The notes below the pieces were generated by a model. It searched no databases, was not told the DNA's origin, and worked only from the letters and a program-made list of their open reading frames with translations. The translations under genes and the position numbers were made by a program. Shown here one piece after another: positions 9,575 through 18,607 of a stretch of DNA of 64,000 nucleotides; position 1 is the stretch's first letter, and each line of letters opens with the position of its first letter. Source of the DNA: Streptomyces griseiscabiei (GTDB lineage: Bacteria > Actinomycetota > Actinomycetes > Streptomycetales > Streptomycetaceae); NCBI RefSeq assembly GCF_020010925.1, contig NZ_JAGJBZ010000001.1, positions 1,674,001 through 1,738,000 on the forward strand, in the 5' to 3' direction.

Positions 9575-11473
9575 TTGACGACACGTCCACTGGCACGGAG
9601 TCTCGCCCCCCTGCCGGAAGAGTCCCTGCCAGGTCTGCTCCTGCGTCTGGCCTACCGGCTGGATCGCTCACCGGCCAGGATCGCTGCGCTGTGCGGGCTG
9701 AGCCGTCACCAACACCGACTGCCCGCGGAGTACTTGATCACCTTGCCCGCAGAGTCCACCGCGGTTCTCGAGGCAGCTGCGTCTCTACGCAAGGGCGAAG
9801 CTGACTCGCTCACTCTGTCAGCCATGGCCGCCTCCTACCCGCCGCTGGCCACGATGCGGCTGGGCGGCAGCCGCAACATGGCCTCTGCCCGACGCACCTG
9901 GGCCTTCAACCTGTCCAGCCGCTACTGCCCCAACTGCCTGGCCGGGGACGGGAGCACCATCCAGAACATGTATGGCGGCCAGTGGAGACTGCGCTGGCAT
10001 ATCCCGGTCTCCTTCGCGTGCACCACCCACAGCCGTCTCCTGGAGCAGGGATGTCCGCAGTGTGGGGGTCATCCGTACCGGCCCTCGAACACCGAGCGGC
10101 AAGGGCTCATCACACAGCGCACGATCGGTGGACTGCACCCGGCTCAGTGCCGCCATCTCCTCGCGTCCGGCCCGGTCGGTGCCGACATCCGGACACCGCT
10201 GTGTGCAGCGCGACTCGACCAGACGGCCTGTGCAGCCGAGCAACCGGACAGCGACCTTGTCATGATGCTCGCCCTGCAACGACGCATCGACTGGCATCTG
10301 ACGCCCACCAAACACTCGCACCCGACCAGCGACAACTACTCAACCTCAGAGCAACATTTCTTTTCCGACTTGATCGCCGCCGCTCAACTCATCCGGCTCA
10401 GCTGGCCCGACAGTGCACGTTTCGCCCCTTCGAGCACCGCCGCAGATCTTGTTGCCCGCCACGTTGCCACCTGGAATGCCCTCCGCGAGGACCGCAGCCC
10501 GGGCAGGCGCGTCCGTAATGCATGGGCAGCTCCCAACGAACCAGCTGAGAGCGGAGCACTGCTGCTGACCGCTGACACGCTGCTCGCCGACCAGGGCCAG
10601 GAAAGTCCGGCTCTTCGCGAGCGGATCCAGCCGCTCGCCAGCGCCGCCTTCTCGCGCAACCAGCCGAACATCAGCGCCGCCTTCCGACGCATGGACGTCT
10701 CCCCAGACTTATCAAGGGCCCTGGCCCAGCGATCCCTTGGCTTCAACCGTGCTGGTGGCCACCGCGCCAGACAGCACGTGCCCTCACGCCAGTGCCAATT
10801 CGGAATCGAGCATGTCCCCGCTCTTTTGCCGGAAATTTGGATCGAAGCGCATTTCGGCGATCTGACGTCTCTCTGGGACCCCATGGATGTTTGGAAGCCA
10901 CGCCATCTACGCCGAGTAGCATCCCTCAAGCTCGTCGAAATGGCCGGTGGCGGAACCTGGCCGCGATGCGCCGAGATCCTGGGAATACCTTGGGCCACTG
11001 CCCAACGCAGTCTGACCGTACTCAAGCGAAGCCTGTTGCCCGGTGGCCTCTGGCCGCTGCTCGACACGGCGGTCGAGGCCGTCGCTCGGGAACTGGATAA
11101 TTCCGCACTCCACGTGGATTTCGCTGCTCGTCGTCAGACGCTGAGTACCTGGCAGATCCCTGTCGAGGACCTTGCTGCACTCACGGTAGGCCTGGTCCGC
11201 CTTACTGACGTGGAGTCTTCACTGACGCGAGCTGCGGCAACCGCGCTCATATGGGCTCGCGTGACGCAGGGCGACCACCTGCACAGCCCATCGGTGGAAG
11301 CACTCCGCAATGCGCAGCAAAGTACGAAGCTCTTGGTCTCAGCCATCGGGCAGTTGCAGACCCCCTGCAACCGCAGAGGAGCCAGACTCCGCTTCTTTCA
11401 ACGCATCAACGCATATGCCGATGCGAGCTTCCCCGAGTTTCGTAGAGTCCGCGGACTGTCCCGAGCCGGGTGA
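9575..11473 (+). CDS. tniQ: TniQ family protein (downstream copy)
   Basis: This is a 632-residue target-selection protein of the TniQ family. The start is a TTG at 9575 (MTTRPLARSLAPLPEESLPG by translation), supported by alignment with the other copies. The zinc-ribbon residues are conserved: SSRYCPNC, RWHIPVSFACTTH, LEQGCPQC, then LHPAQC. The later VASLKLVEMAGGGTWPRCAEILGIPW block matches the corresponding segment of the divergent copy at 2429-4336. A variable middle region (about residues 210-350) differs most and could carry target specificity. It is co-directional with tnsABC, 489 bp downstream of tnsC, and separated from it by the decayed tniQ fragment. An IS3 relic starts 18 bp after its stop. 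Confidence 0.85.
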   Translation: MTTRPLARSLAPLPEESLPGLLLRLAYRLDRSPARIAALCGLSRHQHRLPAEYLITLPAESTAVLEAAASLRKGEADSLTLSAMAASYPPLATMRLGGSRNMASARRTWAFNLSSRYCPNCLAGDGSTIQNMYGGQWRLRWHIPVSFACTTHSRLLEQGCPQCGGHPYRPSNTERQGLITQRTIGGLHPAQCRHLLASGPVGADIRTPLCAARLDQTACAAEQPDSDLVMMLALQRRIDWHLTPTKHSHPTSDNYSTSEQHFFSDLIAAAQLIRLSWPDSARFAPSSTAADLVARHVATWNALREDRSPGRRVRNAWAAPNEPAESGALLLTADTLLADQGQESPALRERIQPLASAAFSRNQPNISAAFRRMDVSPDLSRALAQRSLGFNRAGGHRARQHVPSRQCQFGIEHVPALLPEIWIEAHFGDLTSLWDPMDVWKPRHLRRVASLKLVEMAGGGTWPRCAEILGIPWATAQRSLTVLKRSLLPGGLWPLLDTAVEAVARELDNSALHVDFAARRQTLSTWQIPVEDLAALTVGLVRLTDVESSLTRAAATALIWARVTQGDHLHSPSVEALRNAQQSTKLLVSAIGQLQTPCNRRGARLRFFQRINAYADASFPEFRRVRGLSRAG

Positions 11474-11490
11474 AGTCGAGTTGCCTGGTT

Positions 11491-11553
11491 TCAGGCTACA
11501 GCCGGAGTGCGGAGTTCGTATTCCACCGGGCTGAGCATGCCCAGCCCGGCGCG
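11491..11553 (-). pseudogene. C-terminal scrap of an IS3-family transposase
   Basis: On the minus strand this reads RAGLGMLSPVEYELRT followed by PAVA and a stop. This is the characteristic extreme C-terminus of IS3-family OrfB integrases (usually HSALGMLSPVEYE). Only 20 codons remain, and upstream of them the frame is lost. It marks a boundary of rearranged DNA directly beside the downstream tniQ. Confidence 0.6.
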
Positions 11554-11556
11554 GAG

Positions 11557-12236
11557 TAGGGCTGGGCAGCCGCTCCGAGAGCACCCTGATCCTGTACCAG
11601 CTCGCGGCCGCTACGCATTCCACGTCCCGGACGGTCCTTCGGTGCTCCAGCCCTGCCCGCCCGACGCTCTGAGCTTGCCGTACACCGTCACCAGCGCGGG
11701 CCTGCTGGGCGTCCTGGTGGACGCGGGCTTGGCCGGCCGAGCGCCATCACCGCGCACACTTCGGACACCTCGCCGACAGCGGGTCGTACACGAATGAGTC
11801 GACACCGGCATCTCACCGATCGGCCGCGTGGGAGCGTCACTGGTCGACCCGATTCTGCGTCCACGTCGCCGTCCTGGACGCCCACAAGCACTACGTGCTC
11901 GCCCGCTCCCCGAGCCTGCGACCGCACCATGCCGACCGTCTCGACATGCCTCTGACCGTCTCGACGTACCGCTGTACGCCCTTCGGGGCGAGCTACGCCG
12001 AGGCCACCGATCGAGGATGCGGCGCGCACGGCGGTGGCAAACTCCCATCCCGTATGCCGCTGTGCTCGCCCTTCTTCCACGCCCTGCCCGGGTGACAGAC
12101 GAAGCGCGCACCGGATCAGCGGGATTGTTTCCGATGACAAATGGGACATGCGAAACAACATCGCGGTTGCCATCGTCGTTGCACCGAGCCGGATCCGCAC
12201 AGATGCGGCCCCACCGACCAATGGGAGAGACCGAGC
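11557..12236. other. gene-poor spacer after the transposon genes
   Basis: About 680 bp with no convincing coding sequence. Several short open frames exist on both strands, but they lack a ribosome-binding site, family motifs or consistent codon bias. The stretch lies between an IS3 scrap and an intact secreted-protein gene, so decayed mobile DNA is likely. The last about 100 bp should hold the promoter of the NPP1 gene. Confidence 0.5.
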
Positions 12237-13094
12237 ATGTTCAAGGCAGACAAAAAGACGACTGCGTCCCGCTTCCGCAAGGCCGCACTGGTCGCGGGCA
12301 GCGCCGCCGCCCTGGCCGTCGGTATCGCAGGCAGTGCGTCCGCCCAGATCCTGCAGCCGTTGAACGCGCAGGCCTCCGCCTTCCAGAGCAAGTACCAGCC
12401 GTTCTTCGACTACACGCAGAACAGCTGCTACCCGGCCACCGCCGTCGACGCGAACGGCACCCTCAACGGCGGACTCAACACGACCGGCTCCACCGCCGGC
12501 GGCTGCCACACCGACCACCTGGGCCAGGCCAACACCTACGTCCGCTCGGCGTGCGACGCCAACTGGTGCGCGTACATGTACGCCCTGTACTTCGAGAAGG
12601 ACCAGGGCACCGGCGGCCTCACCGGCCACCGCCACGACTGGGAGAAGGTCGTCGTCTGGCAGAAGCGCGGCGCCGAGACGCCCTCGTACGTGTCCGTCTC
12701 CCAGCACAGCGGATACCAGACGAAGGCGTTCAGCCAGACCAACCATGACGGCAACCACGTCAGGGTCGTCTACCACCTGGACGGTGCGACGACCCACGAC
12801 TTCGTCCTCGCCAACGCCGGACAGGTTCCGCAGGCCTGGGGCAGCAAGCAGTGGGACGCGCCCGACCTGATCGCCATGGACAAGATGAAGGCAAGTCACC
12901 CGAAGGCCTTCAACAAGCTGTGGACCTTCGACTGGTCCGGACCGACCGCGGGCACCAGCGCCGACGGCGCCAACTTCCCTCTCCAGGACTTCGGCAGCCA
13001 CTTTAAGAACGGCCTGGAAACAGCCAGGAAGAGCGTGAACACGGCGGCCAACGCGAACGTCATCCCCTCTTTCAACCCGAACCTCGCGTTCTGA
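12237..13094 (+). CDS. secreted NPP1-family (Nep1-like) protein
   Basis: NPP1/NLP proteins are secreted proteins; many plant-active members bind membrane sphingolipids and lyse cells. The 285-residue product starts at the ATG at 12237, preceded by GGGAGAG. Residues 1-36 form a Sec signal peptide ending in GSASA. The family heptapeptide GHRHDWE is complete at about 130-136; its His, Asp and Glu residues are the metal-binding and activity-linked positions. Four cysteines lie upstream (SCYP, GGCH, SACDANWC), suggesting disulfides. Length is normal for the family (about 210-250 mature residues). It is followed by a strong terminator and so is probably monocistronic. Whether it is cytolytic or a saprophytic homologue cannot be told from sequence. 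Confidence 0.9.
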   Translation: MFKADKKTTASRFRKAALVAGSAAALAVGIAGSASAQILQPLNAQASAFQSKYQPFFDYTQNSCYPATAVDANGTLNGGLNTTGSTAGGCHTDHLGQANTYVRSACDANWCAYMYALYFEKDQGTGGLTGHRHDWEKVVVWQKRGAETPSYVSVSQHSGYQTKAFSQTNHDGNHVRVVYHLDGATTHDFVLANAGQVPQAWGSKQWDAPDLIAMDKMKASHPKAFNKLWTFDWSGPTAGTSADGANFPLQDFGSHFKNGLETARKSVNTAANANVIPSFNPNLAF

Positions 13095-13110
13095 CCCCGG
13101 GTTTCCCGAG

Positions 13111-13152
13111 AACACGGCCGCCGACGGGCATGTCCCCGTAGGCGGCCGTGTT
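13111..13152 (+). terminator. terminator after the NPP1 gene
   Basis: AACACGGCCGCC (13111-13122) and GGCGGCCGTGTT (13141-13152) form a perfect 12-bp stem with an 18-base loop, 16 bp after the stop. There is no long T run, as is common in streptomycetes. Confidence 0.75.
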
Positions 13153-13320
13153 CGTCTGCCAGGACGCGCACCGGTTCCCTCGTTCCACGATCGTCCGAGA
13201 ACTGTCACCAATGCCACATTCCGCGAGGAAAGCTTTCCGGCTGATCACCACGAAGCATATGTTTCCCCCATTGAGAAACCGCTTTCACGGACGTGCCGAG
13301 CACGCTGGAAAGGTGAGTCG

Positions 13321-16300
13321 GTGGGACGTCCGGAAAGAGCACTCGACCCGGCGGCCGGTCCGGTGCAGCGCTTCGCCTCCGAACTGAGGGAAGTGCGCCG
13401 CGTCGGCGGGAGCCGCCCGTACCGGGACATGGCCGTAGACGCCGGCTTCTCCATAGCGACCTTGTCGAAGGCGACGGCCGGGGAGCGCCTGCCGTCCCTC
13501 GCCGTCGTACTGGGTTATGTCCGCGCGTGCGGGGGTGACCTCGGCGAATGGGAGGCCCGCTGGAAGGAGGCCCAGGCAGCGGTCGCCGGTGAGGCACGGG
13601 ACGACGAGGACGCGGAGCCCCCGTACCGCGGGCTGGCCCGCTTCGAACCCGGTGACAGCGAGCTGTTCTTCGGGCGGGACCGGCTGGTGGCCGAGTTGCA
13701 GGAACTGGTCTGCGAGCATCGGTTCGCCGCGGTGTTCGGCGCTTCCGGCAGCGGCAAGTCCTCGCTGCTGCGGGCCGGGCTGATACCCCTGATGCAGCGG
13801 AAGATCGCGGAACGGGGCCGCCCGGCCGTGCTGCGGATCCTCACCCCGGGGGACCGCCCCGTCGCCCGGTTCGGGCACCTGCTGACGCCTGGGGAGGGAG
13901 ACCCGGAGAGCTGGGTGGTGGTGGACCAGTTCGAGGAGTTGTTCACCCTGTGCCGGGACGAGGCGGAACGGGCCCGGTTCGTCGAGCTGCTGCTGGCGGC
14001 CCGCACCCCCGGAAGCCGACTGCGGGTACTGATCGCCGTACGCGCGGATTTCTACGTTCGGTGCGCCGAGCACCGGGACCTCGCCGACGCACTACCGAAG
14101 GCGTCCCTGCTGGTCGGGCCGATGAAGGCGGAGGAACTTCGTGAGGTGGTGACCAGGCCGGCCCAGGCGGCCGGTCTGCTGGTCGAACGGGAACTGACCG
14201 CGAAGATCGTCGACGAGGTCCTGGATCAGCCCAACGCACTGCCGATGCTGTCGCACGCGCTCCTGGAAACGTGGCGGCGCCGTCGCGGCCGGATGCTGAC
14301 CCTCACGGCGTACGAGGCGGCAGGAGGGCTACGCGGCGCTGTCGCGGCCACCGCCGAGGAGGCATACGGGCAACTCGACGAGAGCCGACGGCGAACTGCC
14401 CGCCGACTGCTGCTCCGGATGATCGAGCCGGGACGGGGCACCGCCGACACCGGCCGCCCGCTCCCCCCGGCCGAGCAGCTGGAATGCGCCGACCCCGACA
14501 CACCGCCGATCGTGGAACGACTGGTCGGCGCCCGCCTGCTGAGCGTCGACGAGGAAGGCGTCCACCTCGCCCACGAGGCGTTGATCACCTGCTGGCCCCG
14601 GCTACACGGCTGGATCGAGGAGGACCGCGAACTCCTTCGCCATCACCGGGCGCTGACCGAGGCCGCGCGCACCTGGCTGGAGCACGACCGCGATCCCGGG
14701 ACGCTGTACCGGGGCACCCGGCTGGATCGCGCGCGGGAGTTGTTTCCGGCTCACGCGCACGACCAGGCGCTGACCCAGGTGGAACAGGAGTTCCTCAGCG
14801 CCGCGTGCGAGGTCCGTGCGACGGAACGACAAGCCGCAGCCCGCTCCTCCCGTCGGGCCAGAACATTCACCGCCGCGCTCTCGACCCTGCTGGCAGTGGC
14901 GCTGGTCGCCGGTCTGGCCGCTTGGCGGCAACATCAGGACAACGTCAGGGAGCGCACAGACGAGTCGGCGCGTCGTATCGCCGACGTCGCCGACTCCCTG
15001 CGCACAACCGATCCCCGTACGGCGATGCTGCTCGGCATCGCCGCTTGGCGCGTCGCTCCCCTGCCCGAGACACGCCGGGCCCTGCTCGGTGCCCTCGTCC
15101 AGCCCGAGCAGGACGCGCTCACCGACCCGGCACCCGGTGACCGCCCCCAGCGGTTCCTCACCGACTCCGGACGAACCCTGCTCAGCATCGACGACCGGAC
15201 CTGGCGGACCTGGGACGTCGTCACGCACCGCCGCAAGGCCACCGGCCGGCTGCCGGACGGACAGGTCCTCTCGGTCGGTCCGGACGGCCGGCTGCTCGCC
15301 CTGGCGGGGAAGCGGCGCACACGTCTGTGGGACACGGCGACCGGGCACTGGACCGGCGCCGCGCTGCCCGCGTCCGAAGCCGTGAACGTCGTCGTGGGCC
15401 GACACGACCACCTGGTCACGAACAGGGACAGCGGCCAGATCCAGGTGCGCTCCTCGACGGACGGCAGGCCCCGGTTCACGACCCGCGCCGCTCCGGCGAA
15501 CGCGGCGCTGAGCGCGGACGGACACGTCGTGGCGGACTGTCCTGCCGGACGCGCCCCGCTGGTCTGGGACACGACGCGGCACCGCACGCTGGCCGGTGCC
15601 TGGGAACACGCCGGCGCCCTCTGCGACGAGGACGGCTATGTGACGCTGCTGTTCGACGGTACGACGCGGCTGGCCGCCGTCACCCCGACCGGAGTCCTCG
15701 TTTGGGACACCGGGTCGGGACGCCAGGTCGCAGAGCTCGACGACCACGACGTGCGGTATGCCTCCCTGAGCGACGACGGGGCCTTCCTCGCGACCGCCGA
15801 CGACACCCAGATCAAGGTGTGGCGCCTGTCCGCCCCTGCCGCACCGGTCTTCCGCTACCCCTTGAACAACGCGAACCTCTCCGGCGCCCCGGTCTGGGAC
15901 AGCGGCCGACACCTCCTGCGCTATCTGGAGGACGGCACCGTTCACTCCGTGGACCTCTCCAAAGCCCTGACCACGGCTTGGCGCGAGCAACCGGTGGATG
16001 CCACGCTCCTCAGCCCGGACGGGCGGACCCTGGCCCTCGCCGATCACTCGGGCAGCCGCCACACCTTCCGGTTGCTCGACACCCGGGACGGGCACGTGGT
16101 CCGCACACTGCCGACCCCGCCGCTTCCGCCGCCCGTCGCCGCCCTCACGGGCCCGAAGGGACCGGACGTCCTTCCACTGATGGCCTTCTCCCCCGACGGC
16201 CACGACTTCGCGTACGGCCTCGCCGTGCCCGCCATGGCCGACGCACCCGAACACTTCACGGTGTGGGACCTCCGCCGGGACCGGGCCCGCACCGTACTCG

Positions 16301-17052
16301 ATCTGGCGGCGCCGTCCGCCACCGACGGAGCACCGGACTCCCTCTCGCTGGGTCCCGGCGCCCGCGCCCTCTACGTCAGCCGCATCACAAGCAGCGAAAA
16401 CCCGACGTCCGAGGTGTGGGACACGGCACGCGGGCGCAGGACCCCGCTGCTCGGTGAGCCGACCGGAGGGCACTGGGCCGTCCGCCCCGACGGCCGACTT
16501 CTCGTCGGCGACAATCGAGTCGCCCGCCTCCCGGCCGGCCCTGTCGTCGCGCACACCCTCGTCGAGAACGGTGAGATCGGCGCCCTTGCCTTCGCCCAGG
16601 ACGGTTCGCTGCTCGCCGCAGGTGACTCGACCGGACGCGTCGCCCTCTGGGACGGCGACGTGCGCCGTCGCGCGGGCATCCTGCACAACGTCTTCCCCGC
16701 CCCGCTCGACTATGTCCGCGAAGGCGTCCGCGCACTCGCGCTGAGCCCCGACCGCCGTACCCTCGCCGTCGCCGGTGACGGGGGTGAGCTGCAACTCTGG
16801 GACACCTCCACGCGACAACCCCTCGGCGGCCTGCTCACCACCCCCGGTGACCCCATCGACACCCTCGCTTTCAGCCCCGACAGCACGACCCTGTACGCCG
16901 GCAGTGATTACGTTCCATTCCAGCGCTACCCCGTCGACATCACCAGAGCGCTCACCCGGGTCTGTGCTCGCATCGGCGATGCGGAAGTCACCCAGGCGCA
17001 GCGGGACACCTACGGGTCCGACATCCCTCTCGGCAAGGTCTGCGACACCTGA
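13321..17052 (+). CDS. HTH - STAND ATPase - transmembrane - WD40 protein
   Basis: A 1243-residue signalling protein from a GTG at 13321 with AAGGTGA ahead. Residues about 16-75 form a Cro/C1-type helix-turn-helix (SRPYRDMAVDAGFSIATLSK). An nSTAND1-type NTPase follows, with Walker A GASGSGKSS (140-148) and Walker B WVVVDQFEE (about 198-206). One hydrophobic helix near 515-536 (FTAALSTLLAVALVAGLAAW) could anchor the protein in the membrane. The remaining about 650 residues are degenerate WD40-type repeats with recurring LWD/VWD ends. STAND proteins act as ligand-triggered switches; in bacteria the HTH-STAND-WD40 form is typical of large actinomycete genomes, and some relatives act in defence or regulated cell death. 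The role here is unknown. It sits between two genes for secreted proteins, and no operon overlap is seen. Confidence 0.85.
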   Translation: MGRPERALDPAAGPVQRFASELREVRRVGGSRPYRDMAVDAGFSIATLSKATAGERLPSLAVVLGYVRACGGDLGEWEARWKEAQAAVAGEARDDEDAEPPYRGLARFEPGDSELFFGRDRLVAELQELVCEHRFAAVFGASGSGKSSLLRAGLIPLMQRKIAERGRPAVLRILTPGDRPVARFGHLLTPGEGDPESWVVVDQFEELFTLCRDEAERARFVELLLAARTPGSRLRVLIAVRADFYVRCAEHRDLADALPKASLLVGPMKAEELREVVTRPAQAAGLLVERELTAKIVDEVLDQPNALPMLSHALLETWRRRRGRMLTLTAYEAAGGLRGAVAATAEEAYGQLDESRRRTARRLLLRMIEPGRGTADTGRPLPPAEQLECADPDTPPIVERLVGARLLSVDEEGVHLAHEALITCWPRLHGWIEEDRELLRHHRALTEAARTWLEHDRDPGTLYRGTRLDRARELFPAHAHDQALTQVEQEFLSAACEVRATERQAAARSSRRARTFTAALSTLLAVALVAGLAAWRQHQDNVRERTDESARRIADVADSLRTTDPRTAMLLGIAAWRVAPLPETRRALLGALVQPEQDALTDPAPGDRPQRFLTDSGRTLLSIDDRTWRTWDVVTHRRKATGRLPDGQVLSVGPDGRLLALAGKRRTRLWDTATGHWTGAALPASEAVNVVVGRHDHLVTNRDSGQIQVRSSTDGRPRFTTRAAPANAALSADGHVVADCPAGRAPLVWDTTRHRTLAGAWEHAGALCDEDGYVTLLFDGTTRLAAVTPTGVLVWDTGSGRQVAELDDHDVRYASLSDDGAFLATADDTQIKVWRLSAPAAPVFRYPLNNANLSGAPVWDSGRHLLRYLEDGTVHSVDLSKALTTAWREQPVDATLLSPDGRTLALADHSGSRHTFRLLDTRDGHVVRTLPTPPLPPPVAALTGPKGPDVLPLMAFSPDGHDFAYGLAVPAMADAPEHFTVWDLRRDRARTVLDLAAPSATDGAPDSLSLGPGARALYVSRITSSENPTSEVWDTARGRRTPLLGEPTGGHWAVRPDGRLLVGDNRVARLPAGPVVAHTLVENGEIGALAFAQDGSLLAAGDSTGRVALWDGDVRRRAGILHNVFPAPLDYVREGVRALALSPDRRTLAVAGDGGELQLWDTSTRQPLGGLLTTPGDPIDTLAFSPDSTTLYAGSDYVPFQRYPVDITRALTRVCARIGDAEVTQAQRDTYGSDIPLGKVCDT

Positions 17053-17290
17053 GAGCGGAGATCTCGCCCGGAGTGCGAGGCAGGGGCCATCACTCTCCTG
17101 AACTGGTTGTTTCCGCTGGTGAAAGAACTCGGTGAACAACCTCCCATGATGCAGGCTCGGTCATGTATCGGTCGGCGGAAGCCGTGTGTCCCCTCTTCAT
17201 TGAGGACGACCGCGCGCGTGCTCGTGGGCGAGAACAACCGCGTATCGCGCTGAGGTTCCTCAGCGACCCCACCAAAGTACGGAGCGACCA

Positions 17291-18067
17291 GTGAAGCGAC
17301 CCCCTTCTGCCACATCCCGATACGGCCGCGTGAGCCGGAGGACCTTCGCGGGCGTATCGGCCGCGGCAGCCGCTGTACTGATCGTCACCGCGACCAGCGC
17401 CAGCGCTGAGACCGTCCCCACCGAGCAGCAACTGCTCTCGCAGTGCCACAAGGCGGACTACTGCAAGTTCACCCCGTCGTCGCTGGAGGAGGGAGTCGGC
17501 TCCGAGCACCAGGTCGGTTCCACGACGTTCAACTGCGGGGCCAAGGTCCACCGCTCATGGACCTACTCCGAGACCACGTCCCAGTCCACGAACGCCCAGA
17601 TCTCCCTGAGTCTGTCCGAGTCGCTGCTCGAGACCGCCTCCATCTCGATCACCGAAACGCTCGGCAGGACCTTCGAGAAGTCCCACACCTGGTCCGAGAC
17701 CTACGACCAGGACATGGCCCCCTTCACCAAGGTCTGGGTCACTCGCGGCACCGGTCTGCAGATCGCCGAGGGCGACTGGGAACTGCACTTCCCGAGCCGT
17801 TTCTTCGGCCACTACTACTGGTACGACAAGGGTTACCAGATCAAGGTCGAGGACCCGGACCGCGGATTCGTGTCACTGCACTACAAGACGCTGACCGACC
17901 AGGAGATCAACCAGCACTGCCCGGGCGAGAGGCCCGCCCCTAACCGGACGACCTTCTCCAGCACCCGCAGTCTCAAGGGCTTCGGATCGCAGAACGCCAG
18001 CATCACCGGCTGGGAACACGTCCGGGACCGGGGTGTGTTCCAGGGAGACAGTCACTCCAGCAGCTGA
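17291..18067 (+). CDS. secreted protein with alternating Ser/Thr stretches, possible beta-pore-former
   Basis: A 258-residue product from a GTG at 17291. The N-terminus has SRRTFAG followed by an alanine-rich core and ATSASA, so export is likely, possibly by Tat because of the twin arginines; cleavage is expected near residue 39. The mature protein has three early cysteines. A long region follows at about 85-135 in which Ser/Thr alternates with hydrophobic residues (SQSTNAQISLSLSESL, then TASISITETLGRTFEKSHTW). This pattern resembles the amphipathic strands of aerolysin/ETX-MTX2-type pore-forming proteins. An aromatic stretch, FFGHYYWYDKGYQIKVED, follows. I do not recognise the family by motif, and the pore-former idea is inference. 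It stands 238 bp after the STAND gene and is followed by a terminator. Confidence 0.7.
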   Translation: MKRPPSATSRYGRVSRRTFAGVSAAAAAVLIVTATSASAETVPTEQQLLSQCHKADYCKFTPSSLEEGVGSEHQVGSTTFNCGAKVHRSWTYSETTSQSTNAQISLSLSESLLETASISITETLGRTFEKSHTWSETYDQDMAPFTKVWVTRGTGLQIAEGDWELHFPSRFFGHYYWYDKGYQIKVEDPDRGFVSLHYKTLTDQEINQHCPGERPAPNRTTFSSTRSLKGFGSQNASITGWEHVRDRGVFQGDSHSSS

Positions 18068-18081
18068 CCCGGAGGCAGAAA

Positions 18082-18119
18082 CCCTGCCCCCACTGCGAGG
18101 CCGCTCAGTGAGGGCAGGG
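18082..18119 (+). terminator. terminator after the Ser/Thr-rich secreted protein
   Basis: CCCTGCCCCCACTG (18082-18095) pairs with CAGTGAGGGCAGGG (18106-18119) over 14 bp with one mismatch, 14 bp after the stop at 18067. Confidence 0.7.
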
Positions 18120-18607
18120 ACTCATGTGGTGCCGGCCGCCCGGCGATCGAACGGGCCGCTTTCCCGAAGCCCAGGGGAGGCCAGACGTTCCAGACTGCCC
18201 CTCCGAACGGCGATGTCGGGGCGTAATCGGAGAAGCCCCGGGGAGCCGGGCCCAGTGCCCGCCGGACGACGTCACGAGGCCTGGGCGCCTTGACGGACGT
18301 GGTCGTACCTCGGCGATCAGGACGGCTCTCGGTCAACTATGGCGCCCTGGCAGAGCTCGGCAACAGTGGGCCTTCACCACCGATGGCCGGGCCCTGGCCC
18401 TGACCGCCGGAGCAGCGGCAGCCACGGCCGTTGGCCTGCTCAGGCGGCACCAGGTCGACCTCGCAGCGGTGGCTCGGGCCCTCGTCCTCGTCCAGATCGG
18501 GCAGCAGGCAGTCCACGTCCTCCCGACCGAAGTCAGGTCCAGTCCAGTCCAGCCACGGGGAGATACCAGTCACCACGTCGGGCAGGCACTTCACGCGGCA
18601 AGGATCT
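18120..18607. other. spacer with one doubtful small open frame
   Basis: About 490 bp between two genes. The only candidate is a 95-codon frame on the minus strand (18624 to 18337). It would overlap the acyl-CoA dehydrogenase end by 17 bp and reads PDVVTGISPWLDWTGP and then an acidic LLPDLDEDEGP stretch. Codon bias is acceptable over the first two thirds, but there is no recognisable family and no strong ribosome-binding site. I therefore do not call it a gene. Confidence 0.35.

Noticed and set aside
2429..11473. CRISPR-associated (RNA-guided) transposon
   Set aside because: Two TniQ genes suggested it, but no direct-repeat array, cas6/7/8 or cas12k gene is visible in the window.
13321..17052. 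Antiphage defence gene
   Set aside because: STAND ATPases can act in defence, but this HTH-WD40 form is common in actinomycetes and the neighbours are not defence genes; kept only as a possibility in its entry.
14602..17139. 845-codon minus-strand open frame
   Set aside because: It is the complement of the WD40 part of the STAND gene; long antisense frames arise from high GC3, and the plus-strand product has clear domains.
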